Assembly (NCBI GenBank): GCA_934871445.1 | Contig: CAKXBD010000001.1 | Location: forward strand, 16,069 to 58,684 | Origin: an uncultured bacterium | Lineage (GTDB): Bacteria; Bacillota; Clostridia; Christensenellales; Borkfalkiaceae | DNA: 42,616 nt | Direction: 5' to 3' | Part shown: positions 22,763 through 31,259 of the stretch, in pieces | Layout: each line of letters opens with the position of its first letter | Numbering within the stretch: the first letter of the stretch is position 1 | Program-made: the position numbers and the translations under genes | Notes under the pieces: generated by a model | The model's database searches: none | What the model was told of the DNA's origin: nothing | What the model saw: only the letters and a program-made list of their open reading frames with translations

Positions 22763-23896
22763 TCAAGGCAGGCGGGAATATCTTTCTTTCACTTCTTCCA
22801 TGGTATCCCCGCCCAGCCGTTCAGCCACCGTTTCGGCCAAGACTTCCGCAACGGCGGCCTCCGCGATGATTTCGAGCGCGAAAATCGCGCAGACGTCGCT
22901 CCGTTCGGAGGCGGCCACGGCGGATTTTTTCGTCGAGACGTCCACGGTCTGCAAGCCCTTCATCAATGTAGGAATGGGTTTCATGGCGACGCGGAGGACG
23001 ATTTCTTCCCCGTTGGACATTCCGCCTTCAATTCCGCCCGCGCGGTTAGTTTTCCGATAAAAGGCGCAGGTCTTTTCGTCGCAGAAAATTTCGTCGTGAA
23101 CTTCTTTCCCGCTCGCGGAAGCCGCGCCGAACCCCATGCCGACCTCCACGCCCTTGACGGCCTGAATACTCATCAGGCCGCGTGCGAGACGGGCGTCCAG
23201 CTTGTCCGAATACGTCATGGGACTCCCGAAGCCGCTTTTAAGCCCGCGGACGCGGATTTCCGCGACGCCGCCGGCCGTATCGCCCTCCGCCTTCAAGGCG
23301 GAAATTTTTTCCTCCGCCGACTTTTCCGCTTCCTCGTTCAGCATGCCGAGGCTGCGGGAACGACTGCCCTTTATCTCGTCGAACGTATACCGTCCCTCGT
23401 CCTTTATTCCGCATACTTCCCGAACATACCCCGCGATTTCTATACCGAGTGCGGAAAGATAACTCTTGAACACGCTCCCCGCGGCCACTCGGACGGCCGT
23501 TTCGCGCGCGGACGCGCGTTCCAGAATATTGCGCGCATCGGTCTGCGCGTACTTCAAAACGCCCGACAGATCGGCATGCCCCGGTCTGACCTTCGTCAAC
23601 GTGCGCGCGGAGACGTCGCAGGGCTCGTCCGACATAATCGTTTTCCAATTTTCATAATCCCGATTATAGATACACAACGCTACGGGACTTCCCAATGTCT
23701 CGCCGTTCCTGACGCCCGCGAGAATTTCAACTTTGTCCGTCTCGATTTTTTGCCGCGCCCCCCTGCCGAATCCGCTCTGACGGAGTTTAAGCTCCTCGTC
23801 CGCCCGCGCCTTATCGATTTTCAAATGCGCGGGCAGCCCCTCGATAATGGCCACAAGCGCTTTCCCGTGCGATTCGCCCGCCGTCGTGAGTTTCAT
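22763..23896 (-). CDS. aroC: Chorismate synthase
   Basis: The 377-residue FMN-dependent enzyme turns EPSP into chorismate. GESHGKALVAIIEGLPA, RPGHADLSGVLKYAQTDARNILERASARETA and GGIEGGMSNGE are the three family signatures. AAAAGGAGGCGGAAC precedes the ATG. It is the first gene of aroC-B-A-E-Q-K. No clear promoter is visible in the 110 bases after clpC, so read-through from clpC is possible. Confidence 0.97.
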   Translation of the reverse strand: MKLTTAGESHGKALVAIIEGLPAHLKIDKARADEELKLRQSGFGRGARQKIETDKVEILAGVRNGETLGSPVALCIYNRDYENWKTIMSDEPCDVSARTLTKVRPGHADLSGVLKYAQTDARNILERASARETAVRVAAGSVFKSYLSALGIEIAGYVREVCGIKDEGRYTFDEIKGSRSRSLGMLNEEAEKSAEEKISALKAEGDTAGGVAEIRVRGLKSGFGSPMTYSDKLDARLARGLMSIQAVKGVEVGMGFGAASASGKEVHDEIFCDEKTCAFYRKTNRAGGIEGGMSNGEEIVLRVAMKPIPTLMKGLQTVDVSTKKSAVAASERSDVCAIFALEIIAEAAVAEVLAETVAERLGGDTMEEVKERYSRLP

Positions 23897-24006
23897 GTTC
23901 CGCCTCCTTTTTTCATTCTTTTGTAAAGCGGCCCGCCGCGCTCTTTGGTCGGCACGGCAAGCCGCACGCTCGTTTTCCGTCGAAAGGTCTTTACCCCTCG
24001 GCTCAT

Positions 24007-26625
24007 CTATCTTGCGGAAAAGGTAAACGCCCCGCCCGCGTAATCCACCGTCACCCGCTGACCGTTGCAGACTCGTCCGAGCAAAATTTCTTCGGAAAGC
24101 CGGTCCTCGATTCTCCTTTGAATGGTGCGTTTGAGCGGCCGTGCGCCGTATTGGCTGTCGTAGCCTTCCCTGACCAGCTGTTCGAGGGCGGCATTCGTCA
24201 CGGAGAGCACGATTCCCCGCTGTTCCAAGAGCCTTCTCGCCAGAGCGTCGATAATCTTCGCGCCGATTTTGGCGGTATCCGCCTGAGAGAGCCTGTGGAA
24301 TACGATAATATCGTCCATGCGGTTGAGGAATTCCGGACGGAACCGCTCTTTGAGGGCCTTGACGATATTTTCCTTCATTTCCTCGTACTGTTTTTCGTTG
24401 TCCGCGCTCCTGCCCTTGTCGGCGGACAATTCTCCGCCAAACCCGTAAGAGACGGTGCGTTCGGCCTCCGCGGCCCCCACGTTGGAAGTGAGGATGACGA
24501 TGGCGTTTTTGAAGCTGACCGTGCGCCCCTTGTTGTCGGTGAGCCGTCCGTCGTCGAGAATCTGCAAAAGCAAATTAAAGACGTCGGGATGCGCCTTTTC
24601 GATCTCGTCGAACAAAATGACGCAATAGGGCTTGGTGCGCACCTTGTCGGTGAGCTGTCCGGTCTGCATGTCGTCGTAGCCGACGTATCCGGGCGGCGCG
24701 CCGATGAGCTTGGAGACCGACTGTTTTTCCATATATTCGCTCATATCCAGCCGAATCATCTGATCTTCGGAGCCGAACATCGCCTCTGCGAGCGCCTTTG
24801 TGAGGTCGGTTTTTCCGACGCCCGTAGGCCCCACGAACACGAAGGAGCCGATGGGACGCGAGGGATCTTTGAGCCCCGCGCGGGCGCGCCGAATGGCCTT
24901 GGATACGGCGGAAACCGCCTCGTTCTGTCCGACGATGCGGCGGTGAAGCTCCTCTTCGAGGTGCATGAGCTTTTCGCCTTCCTCCTGCGTGATTTTGAGG
25001 AGGGGAATTCTCGTCCTCGAACTGACGATCGCTGCGACCTGCTCTTTGCCGAGCGCGAACCTGCCGTCGGCGCGGCGTTCCATGCTCTGCGCGCGGCGAA
25101 TGGTTTCTATTTTGTTTTCCAGCCTCTTTTTTTCGTTGAGCGCAGCGACGGCTTCGGTATATTCGCCGCGGGCGCGATGGAGCCGTTCTTCCTCGTCCTG
25201 TGCCTCCGCTTCCGCAAGAAGTTCCTTGATTTCGTCTCCGCCGTCCTCGGCCATGATTCTCGCACGGGCGGCAGCCTCGTCGATGAGGTCGATGGCCTTA
25301 TCGGGCAGGAAACGGTCGGTGATGTATCGGGACGAGAGCTTTACGGCCGCTTCGATCGCCTCGTCGGTGATCTCTATGCCGTGGTGCTCCTCGTATTTGG
25401 GGCGCAGACCTTTGAGAATGGCTATGGTGTCCGATTCGGAGGGCTCCTCCACGTATACGGGGGTGAAGCGCCGTTCGAGAGCGCTGTCCTTTTCGATATA
25501 TTTTCGGTATTCCTCGACGGTGGTGGCGCCGATGACCTGTAAATCTCCCCGCGCGAGCATGGGTTTTAAGATATTCGCGGCGTCCATCGTATTGTCGGCG
25601 GAGCTGCCCGCGCCTACGATATTGTGAATCTCGTCGATAAAGAGAATGATATCGCCGTCCTTCATCACGACGTCGATGAGGTCTTTGAGGCGTTCTTCAA
25701 AATCCCCGCGGTACCGTGCCCCCGCCAGCATGCCCGGAATATCGACGGAAAACACCGTCTTGTTGAATAATTGTTCGGGCACCTCTCCGCCGACGATCAT
25801 CTGAGAAAGGCCCTCCGCGATCGCGCTCTTTCCCACGCCCGGCTCCCCGATGAGAACAGGATTGTTCTTGGTGCGGCGGGACAGGACCTGAACGACCTTT
25901 TCGATTTCCTTTCTCCGCCCGATGACGGGGTCTATTTTTCCGCGGCGGGCACGTTCGGTCATGTCTATGCCGTATTGAAGGAGCTTTTCCTTTGCTCCGT
26001 CGTTCTTTTTCGGAGCGGATTTTTTCTTTTCCGAGAAATTATAATCCTTGATCTGCGTCTTTTCCTTGCGCGTTAAATCCTCGGAACGCGCCGAATCCTC
26101 CGCGCTTTCGCCCTCCGTTCCCTTCGGAGCAAACGCTCCGCCGCCCGCCGCGCCTTCGTTGTCGAAATCGTCGTAGCCGAGCTCTTTGCGGTGCTTTTGT
26201 TCCCGAAGAATCTGCCCCGTTTTTTCCTTCATTCCCTCGATGTCCGCGCCCAGACGCTTCAAAATTTTCACGGCGTAACAGCTCTCGCTTTCGAGAACGG
26301 ACAAAAGGAGGTGTGCGGTTCCCGCCAGAGTGCCCGTCGTCGCCGCGAATTTAATGGCACGGTCGAACATCTGCTTGGTTCGCTGCGTAAATCCCGGCGT
26401 CGTCACCTTCGTGTCGATGCAGCGGAAAAACACCTCTTGATATTCAGCCCTCGTAATCCCTTCTCCCGCCAAAATTCCGTACGCCGAACAGGAGGGCAGG
26501 CTTAAAAAACCGTATATGACGTGTTCGCTGCCCACGTATACGGCGCCGTGCTCTATCGTCACCTGATTGGCGATTTTCAGCGCTTTTTTCAGATTTTCCG
26601 AAAATCTCGACAAATAATACTCCAT
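24007..26625 (-). CDS. clpC: ClpC-type AAA+ unfoldase of ClpCP
   Basis: The 872-residue protein has a Clp-N double repeat (1-145), a long acidic/basic disordered linker (about 150-212), AAA1 (Walker A GEPGVGKS 260-267; Walker B ILFIDEIH), a short M-domain (about 465-515), and AAA2 (Walker A GPTGVGKT 599-606; Walker B LFDEIEKA 671-678). YGF at 727-729 stands where ClpC carries the ClpP-docking VGF/LGF loop, so ClpP pairing is expected. It unfolds arginine-phosphorylated and other proteins for degradation. It follows mcsA-mcsB with 189 bases between. Confidence 0.97.
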   Translation of the reverse strand: MEYYLSRFSENLKKALKIANQVTIEHGAVYVGSEHVIYGFLSLPSCSAYGILAGEGITRAEYQEVFFRCIDTKVTTPGFTQRTKQMFDRAIKFAATTGTLAGTAHLLLSVLESESCYAVKILKRLGADIEGMKEKTGQILREQKHRKELGYDDFDNEGAAGGGAFAPKGTEGESAEDSARSEDLTRKEKTQIKDYNFSEKKKSAPKKNDGAKEKLLQYGIDMTERARRGKIDPVIGRRKEIEKVVQVLSRRTKNNPVLIGEPGVGKSAIAEGLSQMIVGGEVPEQLFNKTVFSVDIPGMLAGARYRGDFEERLKDLIDVVMKDGDIILFIDEIHNIVGAGSSADNTMDAANILKPMLARGDLQVIGATTVEEYRKYIEKDSALERRFTPVYVEEPSESDTIAILKGLRPKYEEHHGIEITDEAIEAAVKLSSRYITDRFLPDKAIDLIDEAAARARIMAEDGGDEIKELLAEAEAQDEEERLHRARGEYTEAVAALNEKKRLENKIETIRRAQSMERRADGRFALGKEQVAAIVSSRTRIPLLKITQEEGEKLMHLEEELHRRIVGQNEAVSAVSKAIRRARAGLKDPSRPIGSFVFVGPTGVGKTDLTKALAEAMFGSEDQMIRLDMSEYMEKQSVSKLIGAPPGYVGYDDMQTGQLTDKVRTKPYCVILFDEIEKAHPDVFNLLLQILDDGRLTDNKGRTVSFKNAIVILTSNVGAAEAERTVSYGFGGELSADKGRSADNEKQYEEMKENIVKALKERFRPEFLNRMDDIIVFHRLSQADTAKIGAKIIDALARRLLEQRGIVLSVTNAALEQLVREGYDSQYGARPLKRTIQRRIEDRLSEEILLGRVCNGQRVTVDYAGGAFTFSAR

Positions 26626-26649
26626 CTCCCGTTCCTCGCCTGCTTCGTT

Positions 26650-26698
26650 CGGAAAGTCATTCTTTCCGTATCATACCATTATATGCCTGCACCGTCTC
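26650..26698 (-). promoter_or_regulatory. Possible clpC promoter and leader hairpin
   Basis: On the minus strand GAGACG (26693-26698), a 17-base spacer ending TGG, and TATGAT (26670-26675) form an extended -10 candidate. Directly downstream CGGAAAG/CTTTCCG (26650-26668) forms a small hairpin in the leader. No CIRCE element or CtsR heptad pair was seen. Confidence 0.4.
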
Positions 26699-26814
26699 CG
26701 CCGTCCCTTCCGCCGAATCTGTTTTCTTTCGTTTCGTCCCGTTCCGCAAAACGGCGAAATCCCTTTTCGGCCGCTCTTTTGATACGCCCTCGTTCTTTTG
26801 TATGTTCTTCCCTT

Positions 26815-27858
26815 TTACGAACCGGAGTCGTCCTTTCTTTCGACTAAGCCCGGCAGCACCTTATGCACGATTTCCGCGCGGACGAGGTCACATTCTCTCT
26901 CGTCCTTCGCATCGGGACAGTTTCCCATCTTAAAGGAGACGGGGCGCATATTTGCGATAAAATCATTGAGCCCCACCATATCGGAAGCCTTGAAGAAGCC
27001 CAGAGCCACGCCCAGCTTTACCTTCACCATGCCGTCCGCGAGCTCCTTTACGGGCAAAACGGCGCAGTTCGTCAAGGCTCCGTAGGATCGCAGACAGATG
27101 TCGCGGTATCCGATTTCGTCCTCTTCGAGCATTCGTTCCCTCGCGCGCAGTTCCAGCTCCGCGAGATTGAGCGTGACCTCGTCCATGTGGGAGAGAATAT
27201 CCGCCTCGGAGAAACCGAGCGTCCGCTCGTTGCTGATCTGATAGGAATAGCCCTCTGCGGCCGTGCCCTCTCCGAATACTCCCCGCACGGTGAGCCCGTT
27301 GACCTTCAAAGACGGGAGCAATTCTTCCAGTTTTTTGTATTTTGCAAGCCCCGGCAGGAACATCATCACGGAAGCGCGCATGCCCGTGCCGAGATTGCTG
27401 GGGCAGGCCGTCAGATAGCCGAGCTTTTCGTCGTAAGCGAAGCTGACGGAGCGAGCCAGCCCGTCGTCGATGCCGCTGATGCGTTCGTAAGCCTTATAGA
27501 GGTCGAACCCTTTGAGGATATATTGTTCGCGGAGGTGATCCTCCTCGTTGACCATGACGGAAACTTCCTTGTCGGAAGAGATAAACGCGGCGGAAATGTC
27601 TTTTCTTCGGATGAGGTCGGGACTTATGAGGTGTTTTTCCTGTAATAAGGTAGCCTCTTCCGCGCCGATTTTTCCGATGTCATATTCCGTGAAATCGTCC
27701 AGCCGATTGAGCTCGTAGCCGACGGTACGAATGACTTCTTTCGCCTCCTGAACGGTCATTTTGCCGGGGAAGGGGTAGGAGTAGAGATTTCGCGCCAGAC
27801 GGACGCGGGTAGAAGTGACCACCGTTTCGATGAACGAGGCGGAATCCATTTCAGTCAT
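26815..27858 (-). CDS. mcsB: Protein arginine kinase McsB
   Basis: The 347-residue phosphagen-kinase-like enzyme phosphorylates arginines in proteins and so marks them for ClpCP. The ATP-binding arginines lie in TRVRLARNLYSYPFP, the catalytic Glu/Asn region in VMVNEEDHLREQ, and CPSNLGTGMRASVMMFLP is the family signature. The C-terminal part (ECDLVRAEIVHKVLPG) belongs to the phospho-arginine sensing end. It overlaps mcsA by 8 bases. Confidence 0.95.
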   Translation of the reverse strand: MTEMDSASFIETVVTSTRVRLARNLYSYPFPGKMTVQEAKEVIRTVGYELNRLDDFTEYDIGKIGAEEATLLQEKHLISPDLIRRKDISAAFISSDKEVSVMVNEEDHLREQYILKGFDLYKAYERISGIDDGLARSVSFAYDEKLGYLTACPSNLGTGMRASVMMFLPGLAKYKKLEELLPSLKVNGLTVRGVFGEGTAAEGYSYQISNERTLGFSEADILSHMDEVTLNLAELELRARERMLEEDEIGYRDICLRSYGALTNCAVLPVKELADGMVKVKLGVALGFFKASDMVGLNDFIANMRPVSFKMGNCPDAKDERECDLVRAEIVHKVLPGLVERKDDSGS

Positions 27859-28327
27859 CGTTCTCCCCTCCGTATAATTTTTTATTGAGCGCTTTGAGTT
27901 CTTCGGCGCAGATTTTCGCGGGGCCGAAATTTTTGTCCTTGATAAATTCTTCCACCCGTTTTTTCAAGGTGTTGCGCCTGCGGATGAGTTCTTCCCTGTC
28001 TCCGGAATTTTTCGGTTTCTTCCCGCAATGAATTTCGTTGCCCTGCATGCGGATCACGACGGGAATCACCGTTCTCGCGAGCGATTGATAGCACTGCGCG
28101 CACCCCACCAGCCCGCGGGAGCGAAAATCCTCTTCCGAGGTTCCGCAATAGGGGCACATGGCAATCTGCCTCGCCTTTTCGCGATGAGCGGCGGAGGGGT
28201 CTATATCGATAGAAATAAACAGACGGTGATAACAGTCCAGACAATAATACTCCGTCTGACTCTTCCCGTCTGTAACTTTCTCATACGTCTTCGTGGCCTG
28301 ATTTTTTTTACAATGACAGCACAACAT
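27851..28327 (-). CDS. mcsA: McsA, activator of McsB
   Basis: The 158-residue protein has four cysteine pairs (CCHC, CLDC, CPYC, CAQC), which bind zinc or other metals, followed by a UVR-like helical motif (LKKRVEEFIKDKNFGPAKICAEELKALNKKL). It activates McsB and is a heat/thiol stress sensor in Bacillus. It is normally preceded by ctsR; here the gene before it is a membrane XRE regulator, 50 bases away on the same strand. Confidence 0.93.
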   Translation of the reverse strand: MLCCHCKKNQATKTYEKVTDGKSQTEYYCLDCYHRLFISIDIDPSAAHREKARQIAMCPYCGTSEEDFRSRGLVGCAQCYQSLARTVIPVVIRMQGNEIHCGKKPKNSGDREELIRRRNTLKKRVEEFIKDKNFGPAKICAEELKALNKKLYGGENDD

Positions 28328-28377
28328 GGTTGCCTTTTCCTTATTTTCCCGGTATTTCTCCTTACTGTGTCTCGGTT

Positions 28378-29058
28378 TTATGCTTTCGGGGCTCCCTTCG
28401 TTCCCGGCTCCTTATCTTTCTTTGCCCCGTTTTTCCCTTTGAACGGCGACCAACGGAAGAAGCACCACAAGGTTTCCAGCGCCTGCAAAGGCACGCCGAG
28501 CAGGAAAATCAGCCAAAGCCTCCCGTAATCGTCGTTGCCGAGATGAGCCATAATGATGCGGGAAGTGGTATATACGCAGGCGAGGACCGTCCAGATAAGG
28601 ACGGACACCGCCACGAAGTTTGTAATTTTATATTTCCAGACGCTCGAAAGGACGGTAATGACGATAGCGTTGATAGGAACGGCGTATAAAAACGCCAACC
28701 ACCATTCTCCCTTGCCGGGAAGAATGAGATTCAAAAGCACGAAGACAGAGGTAGCCACCAGCCAAACGATGCCGCTGGAAAGGAGCATTACCAAAAGTCT
28801 CCGCCATTTGGACATTTTTTTAGGGGGGAGCACGGAGGATTTTTCGCCCACGAGATCATTGACGGTGATACCGTATAGATCGGCCAGCTTCAAAAGGATA
28901 TAAATATCCGGTACTCCGTTTCCCGATTCCCACTTTGAAACGGACTTATCGGAATAATTAATCTTCTGTGCAAGCTCAGCCTGAGTGAGATTCGCCGCCT
29001 TTCTGTAATATATCAAATTTTTGGCAATCCGCTGATTGGTCGTTTCCAAGTTTTCCAT
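28378..29058 (-). CDS. XRE-family regulator with C-terminal membrane domain
   Basis: The 226-residue protein has a HTH_3 domain at 1-65 (NLTQAELAQKINYSDKSVSKWESGNGVP; ILLKLADLYGITVNDL) and then four hydrophobic helices (about 84-107, 114-132, 136-158 and 170-188) and a basic tail. Such one-component membrane regulators respond to envelope or small-molecule signals; the ligand here is unknown. ATG 29058 is the start: the -10 box lies six bases before it and no ribosome site exists, so the mRNA is probably leaderless. It occupies the position of ctsR in the mcsA-mcsB-clpC cluster. Confidence 0.88.
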   Translation of the reverse strand: MENLETTNQRIAKNLIYYRKAANLTQAELAQKINYSDKSVSKWESGNGVPDIYILLKLADLYGITVNDLVGEKSSVLPPKKMSKWRRLLVMLLSSGIVWLVATSVFVLLNLILPGKGEWWLAFLYAVPINAIVITVLSSVWKYKITNFVAVSVLIWTVLACVYTTSRIIMAHLGNDDYGRLWLIFLLGVPLQALETLWCFFRWSPFKGKNGAKKDKEPGTKGAPKA

Positions 29059-29064
29059 AACGCT

Positions 29065-29093
29065 ATGATAACATTTTTTTTTTAATTCGTCAA
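29065..29093 (-). promoter_or_regulatory. Leaderless promoter of the XRE gene
   Basis: On the minus strand TTGACG (29088-29093), a 17-base A-rich spacer and TATCAT (29065-29070) are followed by AGCGTT and the ATG. Transcription is expected to start at the A of the ATG. Confidence 0.82.
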
Positions 29094-29148
29094 GCAGGTA
29101 CATGCTTTTTTGCGGAAAAAGCCGCTTTTTTATTGGTTTCTACCCACG

Positions 29149-29197
29149 GTAGAGTCCGCTTTATACACTCTACTTTACAATCGATAGAGATAGAATG
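29149..29197. promoter_or_regulatory. Operator-like motifs upstream of DegV and XRE genes
   Basis: GTAGAGT (29149-29155) and ACTCTAC (29167-29173) are perfect 7-bp arms. Between them is CTTTATACACTC (29159-29170), and ATAGAGATAGAATG follows at 29184-29197. Close copies of both motifs recur in the phosphohexomutase leader (34086-34121). The 280-base divergent region otherwise holds only the two promoters and AT-rich sequence. Confidence 0.45.
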
Positions 29198-29257
29198 TCG
29201 AAAAATGCGGTAGAAAGTCACATATTTTACAGTAGAACGATTTTACTTTTGAATAGG

Positions 29258-29286
29258 TTGAAATTTGTCAATACTCAATATACAAT
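29258..29286 (+). promoter_or_regulatory. Promoter of the first DegV gene
   Basis: TTGAAA (29258-29263) and TACAAT (29281-29286) with a 17-base spacer. AAGGAG precedes the ATG by 10 bases. Confidence 0.75.
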
Positions 29287-29338
29287 AAACATACGATGAA
29301 AAGAGAGGTCTAATCTAAGTTTAAGGAGTTTAGGATTT

Positions 29339-30214
29339 ATGGAAAGGAATTTTGACATCATCACGGATTCGTGCTGCGGAATGCCGCAGGAATTTACGGA
29401 AGCAAACGAGATTGCCGTACTTCCTTTGGGCTATACGGTAGACGGAAAGACATACGGAGGCGCGGAGAACGAAACGCTCCCCTTAAAGGAGCTTTACGCC
29501 CGCCTGCGGGCGGGGAGCGACTGCCATACGTTTCAGGTAACGGCCGAGCAAGCTCGGCCGCAGATAGAGAAATCCTTCCAAAAGGGGCGCGACGTTCTCA
29601 TCGTCGCATTTTCTTCCGCCCTTTCGGGAACGGCGTCCTCGTTTACCGTCGCGGCGAACGAACTCACCGAGCTCTATCCCGACCGAAAAGCCTATGTGCT
29701 AGATTCTCTCAGCGGCTCGATGGGTCAGGGAATGTTGATCGAATATCTCATCGAAAAAGCGGAAGCGGGAGCGACGTTCGAGGAAGTATGCGCTTACGGA
29801 GAAAAGCTCAAACGCCGTATCCAGCACCTTTTCACGGTGGACGATCTGGAATTTTTAAGAAAAGGCGGCCGAATTTCGGGCGCGGTGGCGGTCGTGGGGA
29901 AGCTGCTCAAAATAAAGCCCCTGCTGCACGCGACGCCTAAGGGAACGCTTGCGCCCATCGCAAAAATCGTCGGCCGCAAGCGCTCTTTGGAAGCGCTCGC
30001 CGACGAGGCAAAAAAGCGCGCCGAACTCTCCCACGAAGATCCTATTTTTATCGCGCACGGGGACTGCGAGGAGGAAGCGCTTCGGCTCCAAGCGCTTTTG
30101 GAAGAACGTCTGGGAAAGCGCCGCTTTCTCATCAATTACATGGATCCGGTCATGGGTACGCACGGAGGACCGGGCATCATCGCGGTGTTCTTCAAAGGGA
30201 AGATACGCGAATAA
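29339..30214 (+). CDS. DegV family fatty-acid-binding protein
   Basis: The 291-residue protein has the two-domain DegV fold. The binding pocket is marked by ITDSCCG (8-14), FSSALSGTASS (91-101) and LDSLSGSMGQG (121-131); the C-terminal part has DDLEFLRKGGRISG and MGTHGGPG. DegV/FakB proteins hold a fatty acid while FakA phosphorylates it, for phospholipid synthesis or signalling. No fakA is in the window. A short DegV-derived gene follows after a 34-base tandem repeat. Confidence 0.95.
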   Translation: MERNFDIITDSCCGMPQEFTEANEIAVLPLGYTVDGKTYGGAENETLPLKELYARLRAGSDCHTFQVTAEQARPQIEKSFQKGRDVLIVAFSSALSGTASSFTVAANELTELYPDRKAYVLDSLSGSMGQGMLIEYLIEKAEAGATFEEVCAYGEKLKRRIQHLFTVDDLEFLRKGGRISGAVAVVGKLLKIKPLLHATPKGTLAPIAKIVGRKRSLEALADEAKKRAELSHEDPIFIAHGDCEEEALRLQALLEERLGKRRFLINYMDPVMGTHGGPGIIAVFFKGKIRE

Positions 30215-30217
30215 GCC

Positions 30218-30319
30218 GTCTCGGCTTTTATATCCCACCGTTACTATTCTCGTCTCGGCTTTTATATCCCGCCGTTACTATTCCCGTCTCGGCTTTCATA
30301 TCCTACCGTTACTATTCTC
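30218..30319. repeat. Three tandem copies of a 34-base unit
   Basis: Units at 30218-30251, 30252-30285 and 30286-30319 differ at only a few positions (core CTCGGCTTTTATATCC, then CCGTTACTATTC). They start 4 bases after the DegV stop, and a partial fourth copy may begin at 30320. The copies are head-to-tail with no spacers. Function is unknown. Confidence 0.9.
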
Positions 30320-30375
30320 GTCCCTAATATAAAATCCCCCCTAAATATAAAAAATCTAAGATAAGGAGAACGTTT

Positions 30376-30669
30376 ATGAAAACAAATTTCAGAATTTTCA
30401 AAGACAACGCGGCGGAAGCCGAATTGGAAGTCGCACTCGGAGCGGGAAGCGACCTCGTCATTGTAGGTTCCCCGTCCGAATATTTTGAAGGCAGAACGGC
30501 GCAGAAAGCCATAAATCTCATGAAAAAGTATCCCGAAAGGAAGATCTTCGTCACGGATCCGGTTTCCTCCGACTGCTTGCAGAAGGTTTTGGAAAAGGCG
30601 GATTCGGGTGCGAACCTCTTTGATACTTATGTATATGCGGAAAATCTTTCGGAAGCGCTCCGCGCCTGA
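30376..30669 (+). CDS. Stand-alone DegV-domain fragment, 97 residues
   Basis: The protein aligns by eye with the central part of the DegV protein just upstream. Residues 25-97 correspond to DegV 84-157: DLVIVGSPSEYFEG against DVLIVAFSSALSG, YPERKIFVTD against YPDRKAYVLD, and EKADSGANLFDTYVYAENL against EKAEAGATFEEVCAYGEKL. It lacks the TDS-type N-terminal pocket motif and the whole C-terminal domain. The frame is intact, has AAGGAG seven bases before the ATG, and ends at a strong terminator, so it appears to be an expressed gene. A role as decoy or partner of DegV is speculation. Confidence 0.78.
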   Translation: MKTNFRIFKDNAAEAELEVALGAGSDLVIVGSPSEYFEGRTAQKAINLMKKYPERKIFVTDPVSSDCLQKVLEKADSGANLFDTYVYAENLSEALRA

Positions 30670-30703
30670 ACTTTATTTTGCTCACACTTCACCATAATCC
30701 TAA

Positions 30704-30738
30704 AAAAGCGGCCTGCCGTTCCTCGGCAGGCCGCTTTT
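30704..30738. terminator. Bidirectional terminator between convergent genes
   Basis: A perfect 15-bp stem (AAAAGCGGCCTGCCG/CGGCAGGCCGCTTTT) with a five-base loop has a T-run on both strands. It serves the mini-DegV gene from the left and the proS-membrane protein unit from the right. Confidence 0.92.
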
Positions 30739-30754
30739 GCTCACTTAAAAATTT

Positions 30755-31207
30755 TTATAAAATGTCGAGGACGATCGCCCTGCCTTTTTTGGCGTCATAT
30801 CCCGCCTTCACCGTCTTGCCCGAATAATTGTTCAGCTTGTTGGGGCCGGTTATGTCAAAAAGCCTTGTCCTCTCGGAGTTAAATACGGCAAACGTTCTGA
30901 CCGTTCTTTCCTCTCCCTCTATCGTCATTTTGATTTCAAATTCGAGAGTAGTCGGCCCCCACCGTGTATACGTTCTTTCCAGAATAACGTCCTGAATATC
31001 CGTCAATTCGACACGGGAGAAATACCGATAGCGGATTCCCCAGTAAATCATAAACGGTATCACCAATGCAAAAAAGGCTCCCGCCGTCCAACCGAGTCCG
31101 TTGCTCCCCATCAAAATGAGCAAAAGGGTCAAAAGAAACATAATCACTGCAAAAATCCCGAATATAGTCAAGTAATAGCGATAATATCTCGTCGCCGTAT
31201 TTTTCAT
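30755..31207 (-). CDS. Two-helix membrane protein, unknown function
   Basis: The 150-residue protein has two adjacent membrane helices (about 13-34 and 40-58) followed by a soluble beta-rich domain (about 60-150) that ends in GYDAKKGRAIVLDIL. I do not recognise the family. The start ATG 31207 is chosen because GAGGGAAAAA precedes it. It lies 52 bases after proS and is probably co-transcribed with it. Confidence 0.72.
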   Translation of the reverse strand: MKNTATRYYRYYLTIFGIFAVIMFLLTLLLILMGSNGLGWTAGAFFALVIPFMIYWGIRYRYFSRVELTDIQDVILERTYTRWGPTTLEFEIKMTIEGEERTVRTFAVFNSERTRLFDITGPNKLNNYSGKTVKAGYDAKKGRAIVLDIL

Positions 31208-31259
31208 TTTTTCCCTCACAAAAGTACGGTTCCCCGCCCGATCTTTCAAATTCTTCCGC

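Noticed and set aside
25703..25722. CGCGGTACCGTGCC resembles a T-box core
   Set aside because: It lies inside the AAA1 coding sequence of clpC (ARYRGDFEE) with no leader, terminator or specifier around it.
30218..30319. Direct repeats considered as a CRISPR array
   Set aside because: The copies abut with no spacers, are only three in number, and no cas gene is near.
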